Of a stretch of DNA of 6,880 nucleotides, positions 1 to 4,024 are shown one piece after another (positions within the stretch are counted from its first letter, which is position 1; each line of letters opens with the position of its first letter). The stretch is from Verrucomicrobiales bacterium (GTDB lineage Bacteria; Verrucomicrobiota; Verrucomicrobiia; Limisphaerales; SXQI01): contig JAQGOX010000474.1 in NCBI GenBank assembly GCA_028293365.1, forward strand, positions 1 through 6,880, given 5' to 3'. The notes beneath the pieces were generated by a model. It made no database searches and was not told the origin of the DNA. It saw nothing but the letters and a program-made list of their open reading frames with translations. Both the position numbers and the translations under genes were made by a program.

Positions 1-32
1 TAATCTGCCTGAGCTTCGAAAGAGGTTAGGTT

Positions 33-61
33 TTGACTTGTGTGCCATTTTGGTGCACATT
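33..61 (+). promoter_or_regulatory. Candidate promoter of the antitoxin gene
   Basis: TTGACT at 33-38 matches five of six bases of the -35 consensus. A 17-bp spacer leads to CACATT at 56-61, which matches the -10 consensus at only three of six positions. Counting 35 bp from the first base of the -35 puts the transcription start at about position 68, which is the A of the chosen ATG, so the message could be leaderless. No Shine-Dalgarno sequence precedes that ATG, which fits. The weak -10 keeps confidence low. Confidence 0.35.
41..59. promoter_or_regulatory. Inverted repeat in the antitoxin promoter, possible autoregulatory operator
   Basis: TGTGCCATTTTGGTGCACA has perfect 5-bp arms, TGTGC and GCACA, around a 9-bp centre. 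With one bulge the pairing extends inward (CCA against TGG). It sits between and over the candidate -35 and -10 elements. Ribbon-helix-helix antitoxins of this family are known to repress their own promoters by binding such palindromes, so autorepression is a reasonable inference. No second copy is visible upstream of the toxin gene. Confidence 0.35.
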
Positions 62-67
62 TTCCGA

Positions 68-379
68 ATGCCACCTACATTGGTTAAACCTAAACCTCAG
101 AAGAAAGAACGCCTGGTTGCACGCGTCTCGTTCGAGGACAAGGCAATTATCAGTCAAGCGGCGGCAATCGCAGGCCAGTCGGTGGGCAGTTTTATGCTCG
201 CCGAAGCTCGCAAGGCTGCAATTCAAACGCTCGAAACGCGCCAGCGCATCCTGTTGAACACCGCGCAATCACGGCGATTGGTCGAAGCACTCCTTGCCCC
301 GCCACGCCCGCCCACCGAACGGATGAAGCGTGCACTGAAACTCTACCGCGAGACGGTGCTCTCTGATGTTAACGTTTGA
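68..379 (+). CDS. tacA: DUF1778 antitoxin, TacA family (ribbon-helix-helix)
   Basis: A 103-aa protein from ATG at 68; the frame is open back to a TTG at 38, but that has no better ribosome site and would lie inside the candidate promoter. Residues about 13-50 contain RLVARVSFEDKAIISQAAAI and QSVGSFMLAEARKAA, the DUF1778 ribbon-helix-helix signature that dimerises and binds DNA. The C-terminal half (about 57-103), with LLAPPRPPTERMKRAL, matches the helical tail that in TacA wraps round and neutralises the cognate GNAT toxin. Length is normal and the gene looks intact. Its partner is the acetyltransferase gene at 391-918, which is on the opposite strand and converges on it with 11 bp between stops. 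Canonical tacA genes lie immediately upstream of and co-directional with tacT. The family call is firm; pairing with this particular toxin is inferred from adjacency. Confidence 0.9.
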   Translation: MPPTLVKPKPQKKERLVARVSFEDKAIISQAAAIAGQSVGSFMLAEARKAAIQTLETRQRILLNTAQSRRLVEALLAPPRPPTERMKRALKLYRETVLSDVNV

Positions 380-390
380 CCGGCGCCGAA

Positions 391-918
391 TCATATTCTG
401 TTCCTTGCGAACAGTTGCAGAATTTCAGTCATCGGCAAAAACATCCGTCCGCCAGTTAGCGGTTGGAAACCAAATTCCTTGTAGAACTTTGCGGCTCGCT
501 CGTCCTTCGAATCGGTAATGACACCGATCGAGCCTATTTCACCGCTGAGGGTCAATGCCCGTGCGAGGGCGTCCTGCAGGAGGAGGTCGCCGATACCCTG
601 GCCACGAAACTCCAGATCACGGGCCAGCCTGCCCAACAAGGTCACGGGCAACTGCGGGTAACGCGGCAGACGCCTTGTCAATGACTCGGGAAGGGCTGTG
701 GCTGAAATTTCGGCCGCTGAAAGGGTGTAGAATCCCGCGATCCGTTCCGGGTCCTCCAATGAAACAAGGACGAAACAGGCTGAAGTCCGGACGTCCATTT
801 CCTTCCGTGCCCGTTTGCGGATGAATTCTGTCAACTTGGACGATTCACAGTGAAATACTTCCCGCCGATGGATGGCGGGATCCAGTCGTTCGATACGATA
901 TCGTGGCGGTTCACTCAC
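391..918 (-). CDS. tacT: GNAT acetyltransferase toxin, TacT family
   Basis: A 175-aa protein starting at GTG (916-918). TacT-type toxins use acetyl-CoA to acetylate the amino group of aminoacyl-tRNA, which blocks translation. Family marks are LPRYPQLPVTLLGRLARDLE (84-103), the acetyl-CoA pyrophosphate loop RGQGIG at 105-110, DSKDERAAKFYKEFGF at 136-151 with the probable catalytic Tyr146, and the C-terminal LPMTEI. All key positions appear present, so the enzyme should be active. No clear Shine-Dalgarno sequence precedes the GTG; a candidate promoter at 927-955 would start transcription about 2 nt before it. It converges on the DUF1778 antitoxin gene, the likely partner, instead of following it in an operon. 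Substrate specificity cannot be read from the sequence. Confidence 0.9.
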   Translation of the reverse strand: MSEPPRYRIERLDPAIHRREVFHCESSKLTEFIRKRARKEMDVRTSACFVLVSLEDPERIAGFYTLSAAEISATALPESLTRRLPRYPQLPVTLLGRLARDLEFRGQGIGDLLLQDALARALTLSGEIGSIGVITDSKDERAAKFYKEFGFQPLTGGRMFLPMTEILQLFARNRI

Positions 919-926
919 CTGGGTTT

Positions 927-955
927 ATTACAGGCGTCGCAAATGATTCTTACGA
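927..955 (-). promoter_or_regulatory. Candidate promoter of the toxin gene
   Basis: Reading the - strand, TGTAAT at 932-927 matches five of six bases of the -10 consensus. TCGTAA at 955-950, 17 bp upstream, is a poor -35 (three of six). The predicted start, near 920, lies 2 nt before the GTG start codon. A direct repeat GATTC-TTAC-GATTC (945-958, + strand) overlaps the -35 and could bind a regulator. The terminator at 966-1001 isolates the toxin gene from the small gene behind it, so some promoter must lie in this short gap if the toxin is expressed. Confidence 0.3.
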
Positions 956-965
956 TTCCATTGGG

Positions 966-1001
966 CTCAAAATAAAGATGCCCGCATCTAAAGCGGGCAT
1001 C
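966..1001 (-). terminator. Intrinsic terminator of the lysine-rich small gene
   Basis: A perfect 9-bp stem, GATGCCCGC (977-985) with GCGGGCATC (993-1001), encloses a 7-nt loop. On the - strand it is followed at once by TTTATTTTG (976-968), the U-rich tract of a Rho-independent terminator. It lies 47 bp after the stop codon of the small gene at 1049-1123 and upstream of the toxin gene. Confidence 0.8.
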
Positions 1002-1048
1002 GCGATTTTCCCAGGTGTCTTGAATGACAGCGGGGTCAGGAAAGAAAA

Positions 1049-1123
1049 CTAAGGCTTAGCTTTAGGTTTCTCTTTTTTCGGCTTTTTGACTTCTTTTTTC
1101 TGACTGTTATTTCCTTTTGCCAT
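1049..1123 (-). CDS. 24-aa lysine-rich conserved-looking small protein
   Basis: ATG at 1121-1123 opens a 24-codon frame ending in TAG. The product begins MAKGNNSQKKEVKKPKK and ends in EKPKAKP. It has eleven lysines and four prolines, only two acidic residues, and no hydrophobic segment. It should be a disordered, strongly basic cytoplasmic peptide, perhaps a nucleic-acid binder. I recall short bacterial proteins of unknown function with similar MAKG...N/Q...KK-KKPKK openings; this is recollection, not a search result. Support for a real gene is strong: AAGGAG sits 6 nt before the ATG, the best ribosome site in the window, and an intrinsic terminator follows 47 bp after the stop. Function is unknown. 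Confidence 0.75.
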   Translation of the reverse strand: MAKGNNSQKKEVKKPKKEKPKAKP

Positions 1124-1129
1124 ATTGGT

Positions 1130-1135
1130 CTCCTT
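1130..1135 (-). promoter_or_regulatory. Strong Shine-Dalgarno site of the small gene
   Basis: AAGGAG on the - strand, followed by ACCAAT and then ATG, gives ideal 6-nt spacing. It fixes the start of the 24-aa gene and stands out because the other genes in the window have weak or no such site. Confidence 0.8.
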
Positions 1136-1148
1136 CTTGGTTGCTCAT

Positions 1149-1177
1149 TTCCTACTCTCTTCCTCGACGCTTTGCAA
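1149..1177 (-). promoter_or_regulatory. Candidate promoter of the small gene
   Basis: On the - strand TTGCAA (1177-1172) is followed after 17 bp by TAGGAA (1154-1149), four of six and three of six consensus matches. The predicted start near 1142 leaves a short leader that contains the Shine-Dalgarno site. The elements are weak, so this rests mainly on position. Confidence 0.25.
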
Positions 1178-1502
1178 GAAAGGGATGCAAGTTGGAGTGT
1201 GATTAAACGATGGAGAGAAAGGCGGGAGGATGGAGCGGGAGGAACATCTCCAAATCAGCAACCATTATTGTTCATTGGGAGTGCTGCGGATTAGTGCCCA
1301 GCGCACATATCCGCGGTCCGGAAGATCTCGTGACCGGGTTGTGGCGATTCTTTCGGAATTTCGGGGCGGCCTCGTACGCTCCACCGTTTTCTTCTGCAGG
1401 GTCTTTGCGTAACGCTCGCGCGAGCGGCTCAGCGATCCGCTCGCTACCTTTGGTTTGGCGGCGTCTTCGCGCTTGTTGTGAGATAAAGAGAACCTCGAGG
1501 GG
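1178..1502. other. Gene-poor spacer between the small gene and the flotillin gene
   Basis: No convincing gene. A 60-codon + strand frame (1230-1412) has its ATG directly abutting GGGAGG, too close for a normal ribosome site, and I recognise no family. A longer + strand frame from 1210 runs deep into the flotillin gene antisense and looks like a shadow. The clearest structure is the GC hairpin at 1420-1444. The flotillin stop is at 1503, so this spacer also holds that operon's 3' untranslated region. Confidence 0.5.
1414..1444. other. GC-rich hairpin downstream of the flotillin gene
   Basis: GCGAGCGG (1420-1427) and CCGCTCGC (1437-1444) form a perfect 8-bp stem with a 9-nt loop. The left arm is also part of a 12-bp palindrome, GCTCGCGCGAGC (1414-1425), so copies of GCTCGC flank one GCGAGC on both sides. 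It lies about 58 bp after the flotillin stop on the - strand. There is no U-tract in either direction, so it could be a 3'-end stabilising or Rho-assisted structure but not a classical intrinsic terminator. Confidence 0.4.
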
Positions 1503-3245
1503 TCAGCCTTGCCGGGAAACGGGCGAATCGGATGCAGGCACTGTGACGCGGGTTTCTTTTCGGCCTTCGCTGTGCATCATGTCCATCGCGGCGGACGGGT
1601 CGATCTTGATAAACTTGAGCAAGCTGGAGATGTCCAATCCCTGGGCTTTCGCCTGGGCGAGGAATCGAAAGACGGTGGCCGGAACAATATCGCCGAGGCG
1701 ATTGATCGCGCCTTTGCCATCGCCATTGCCCATGTCGATGATGTTAACCTTGTCGATGCTCTCGAACGGCTTTGCGACAGCACCAAAGACTTCGCGAGCC
1801 ACTTTGGCGAAGGCGTCACCGCCTTTGTCCAAAAGCAGTGGCATTTTATCGAGGATAATAATGAGCTTGCCCTGTTCCGAGAGTTGCTGGAGAGCAGCGG
1901 CCAATTCACGCGTGCCGGAAGCCTCGGCCAGGAGCAGTTTTTCTTTGCCTTGCGCTTCGGCGAGAAGCAATCGCTCACGACCCTCTGCTTCGGCCAAAAG
2001 ATTCTGGCGTTTACCGGCGGCTTCGGCCAGCAGACGGCGTTCCACCATGGCGGCTTCACCTTCAGCTTTAGCCATCGCAATGGCCAGGGTCTTGGAGGCC
2101 TCGCCTTCGCCAACTTTGACCGAGGCGACCCGCTGGCCTTCGGCCTCGATTTCGAGTTTCTTACGCAAGGTATCGGCTTCGATTGAAGTGGTTTGCTGGA
2201 GGCCTTCGGCCCGGATAATCGTTGCGCGCCGTTGGGCCTCCGCCTCAACCAAAACGGTGGCTTCGAGTTCCTTCTGTTTGCGCAACCCTTCTTTTTCCTG
2301 AACGTGAATTTGAGCTTCCTTGGAAGCGGCATCGCGTTCCGCTTCGAAAATCCTCAACTGCTTTTCCTGTTGTGCTTTAGAAAGCGAATAGGAGGTTTCG
2401 GCGATGGCCCTGTTGGCGTCCACTTCCCGTTTGTAATCGGCCTGGCGCATTTGGAGCGTCTTTTCGGCTTCGGCAATCTGAGCGGCGTTGGCCGCTCGTG
2501 CCTGCGAGGCCTCACGTTCGGCATTGCTCACGCGAATGGCGGTTTCCTTTTCCGCTTCCGCCACCTTGGTGTTGGCGTCGCGCATGGTTTCGGCGATCGC
2601 CTGCTTGCCAAGGGCTTCGATGTAACCGTGCGCATCCTTCACCTCCTGAATGACCAGTGTGACGATTTGAATCCCGAGACGCTTGAATTCTTCCGCGGAC
2701 TCATTCAAGACCTGACGGTTAAATTCATCACGCTGGCGAAGCAATTGATCAATCTCGAGCTTGCCAATGATGGAGCGAAGATGGCCTTTGAGAATCTCCT
2801 GGAGGAATGTTTTGAGGTAAACCTCGTCTTTGTCGAGGAACGCAGTGACTGCGTTTGCGATGTCTTCCGGAACATTGGAGACGCGGCAGGTGGCAACGCA
2901 GTGCACATCAATGCCAACGTTTTTCGCGCTGGGAATGTTATGCTCGCTGATCTCCACCTGGAAGGCGGCGGTGGACATCAGTTGATAACGCTCGACCACG
3001 GGGAACAATATTTTTCCACCGCCGGTGAGGATATAAAATCCGCGCGTCTGAGCAGTCCCGTCAGGAGCATTGTATTTATACTTACGTCCGTAAAATACAG
3101 CGACCGCATTGGGCGGCACTTTGATATAGCGGGCAGCCATGGCACGCGCGATGAAGACAAATGCGAGTGCAACCAGGATGAACATGAAGGGCACGAGCAT
3201 TCGCCCCAAATCGATTGCGCCGAGGACAATATTAAGCGAATTCAT
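1503..3245 (-). CDS. floT: Flotillin family membrane scaffold protein (SPFH domain)
   Basis: A 580-aa flotillin from ATG at 3243-3245; a TTG two codons upstream is possible but unneeded. A hydrophobic anchor (about 17-37) is followed by the SPFH/Band 7 domain (about 38-210), including KVPPNAVAVFYGRKYKY, GFYILTGGGK and KGHLRSIIGKLEIDQLLRQR. A long Ala/Glu-rich coiled coil (about 215-450) follows, then a conserved C-terminal part with IILDKMPLLLDKGGDAFAKV and a closing segment with LLKFIKID. Flotillins oligomerise at the membrane and organise microdomains affecting fluidity, signalling and secretion. Length is slightly above E. coli YqiK and B. subtilis FloT. The NfeD-like gene lies 21 bp upstream on the same strand, the classical partner. 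There is no strong Shine-Dalgarno sequence, so translation may depend on coupling to that gene. The family is certain; the symbol is by family only. Confidence 0.95.
   Translation of the reverse strand: MNSLNIVLGAIDLGRMLVPFMFILVALAFVFIARAMAARYIKVPPNAVAVFYGRKYKYNAPDGTAQTRGFYILTGGGKILFPVVERYQLMSTAAFQVEISEHNIPSAKNVGIDVHCVATCRVSNVPEDIANAVTAFLDKDEVYLKTFLQEILKGHLRSIIGKLEIDQLLRQRDEFNRQVLNESAEEFKRLGIQIVTLVIQEVKDAHGYIEALGKQAIAETMRDANTKVAEAEKETAIRVSNAEREASQARAANAAQIAEAEKTLQMRQADYKREVDANRAIAETSYSLSKAQQEKQLRIFEAERDAASKEAQIHVQEKEGLRKQKELEATVLVEAEAQRRATIIRAEGLQQTTSIEADTLRKKLEIEAEGQRVASVKVGEGEASKTLAIAMAKAEGEAAMVERRLLAEAAGKRQNLLAEAEGRERLLLAEAQGKEKLLLAEASGTRELAAALQQLSEQGKLIIILDKMPLLLDKGGDAFAKVAREVFGAVAKPFESIDKVNIIDMGNGDGKGAINRLGDIVPATVFRFLAQAKAQGLDISSLLKFIKIDPSAAMDMMHSEGRKETRVTVPASDSPVSRQG
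1902..2033 (-). repeat. Four tandem 11-residue repeats in the flotillin coiled coil
   Basis: Residues 405-448 (ATG numbering) read as four uninterrupted 11-residue units: LLAEAAGKRQN, LLAEAEGRERL, LLAEAQGKEKL and LLAEASGTREL. LLAEA and a G at the seventh position are invariant. Eleven-residue periodicity favours a right-handed or nearly straight coiled coil. The units are related at 33-bp spacing in the DNA, so repeat-number variation between strains is conceivable. Confidence 0.85.
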
Positions 3246-3266
3246 AGTCAATTCCAGTTGTATGGC

Positions 3267-3818
3267 TCAGTTACGGATTTCCAACTCCACGAGAAGCTGG
3301 CCACCGTGGTTTTCGAGCACTTTCACGCGTGAACCTTTGGGGATCGATGCTCCTTTGAGCGAACGAGCGAGATAGATTTGATATTGGCCGAGCACGTCCA
3401 ACCCGACCTCGCCCACTCCATTCCCGGGAATGTCGCTGGTGACATTTGCGACCTGCCCAATGGCATGGCTGGTCGGGATGACCGAACTGGCCTGCTGCTT
3501 ATAAAAAATCGCCATGATGCCGTAGGCCAGCAGGGCCAGTAAAAATCCAGCGACCGCTCCGGAAAGAAGACAAAAAATCGGTCTCAGCCCATAACCACTG
3601 GCAATCGCGCCAGCAGCGCCAAACCCCAGAGTGAAACTAAAAATTATCTTGGGCGAGAGCAGACCTATCTCATGATCGCCGCCAGAGTGAGCGTCATGAC
3701 CGAAATCATGATCATGTCCACCGCCAAAAAAAAATGTGCCAGCCACCAGCACGAATGAAGCCAGAGCGATTCCAAGATAGATCAGCGTCTGACTCGAGTT
3801 GATGAGATTCTGTAACAT
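3267..3818 (-). CDS. NfeD-like membrane protein with OB-fold domain, flotillin partner
   Basis: A 183-aa protein from ATG at 3816-3818. Three predicted membrane segments lie at about 11-31, 58-77 and 80-106. The C-terminal domain, about 118-183, has the small beta-barrel look of the NfeD/OB-fold family: AIGQVANVTSDIPGNGVGEV, then GSRVKVLENHGGQLLVELEI at the end. Such proteins (YuaF in B. subtilis, YqiJ in E. coli) are encoded next to flotillins and work with them in membrane microdomains. The loop after the first membrane segment is rich in His and Asp (residues 35-50, five His), a candidate metal-binding patch that I recall from related proteins. The gene leads the operon; the flotillin follows after 21 bp. 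No strong ribosome site is visible. The long-form NfeD protease domain is absent. Confidence 0.88.
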   Translation of the reverse strand: MLQNLINSSQTLIYLGIALASFVLVAGTFFFGGGHDHDFGHDAHSGGDHEIGLLSPKIIFSFTLGFGAAGAIASGYGLRPIFCLLSGAVAGFLLALLAYGIMAIFYKQQASSVIPTSHAIGQVANVTSDIPGNGVGEVGLDVLGQYQIYLARSLKGASIPKGSRVKVLENHGGQLLVELEIRN

Positions 3819-4024
3819 ACAAAACTCTGGAGTTAGGATTTCACAAGACAGGCTTGTGCGCCGTTATAAATGAAGCCCGAGATTAGAATGGACAATAGCT
3901 CTGCACAATGACAAACCAGTCTAAAGAAACGCTCGCATCATAAATGGCGTCCATTCAAGGACTTGGGCGCCCTTGGGGCCGCGAGATTTACGCAATCCCA
4001 CCGGACGATTCTCCGTTCGGAGTT
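3819..4024. promoter_or_regulatory. Spacer with the NfeD-flotillin operon promoter region
   Basis: This 206-bp gap separates the quinoprotein stop from the NfeD-like start, both on the - strand, and should carry the operon promoter. On the - strand TATAAC (3868-3863) is a five-of-six -10 match, but nothing like a -35 lies 17 bp upstream, so the promoter is not settled. Downstream of it, CACAAG-ACAGG-CTTGTG (3842-3858) gives a 6-bp stem with a 5-nt loop just before the gene, and AACTC-TG-GAGTT (3822-3833) is a small inverted repeat. CTCCGTTCGGAG at 4011-4022, just past the quinoprotein stop, can form a short stem but lacks a U-tract on that strand. No coding region is convincing here. Confidence 0.35.
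3842..3858 (-). other. Small hairpin or operator before the NfeD-like gene
   Basis: CACAAG and CTTGTG are perfect 6-bp arms with a 5-nt loop, 23 bp upstream of the ATG and close to the expected start of transcription if TATAAC at 3868-3863 is the -10. It could be a 5'-leader hairpin or a repressor site. Confidence 0.3.

Noticed and set aside
38..67. TTG start extending the antitoxin by 10 residues
   Set aside because: The extension lies in the candidate promoter/operator, has no ribosome site, and adds residues not expected in the family.
1210..2301. 363-codon + strand open frame
   Set aside because: Most of it is antisense to the flotillin gene, whose Ala/Glu/Lys-rich codons leave the opposite frames open. 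The translation is low-complexity Ser/Ala/Arg with no family resemblance.
2193..3332. 379-codon + strand open frame
   Set aside because: Antisense to the flotillin SPFH region and running into the NfeD-like gene; Gly/Phe/Leu-rich shadow with no recognisable domain.
4011..4022. CTCCGTTCGGAG as a terminator of the quinoprotein gene
   Set aside because: The stem is only about 4-5 bp with a tiny loop, and on the - strand it is followed by AATCG, not a U-tract. The TTTT lies on the other side.
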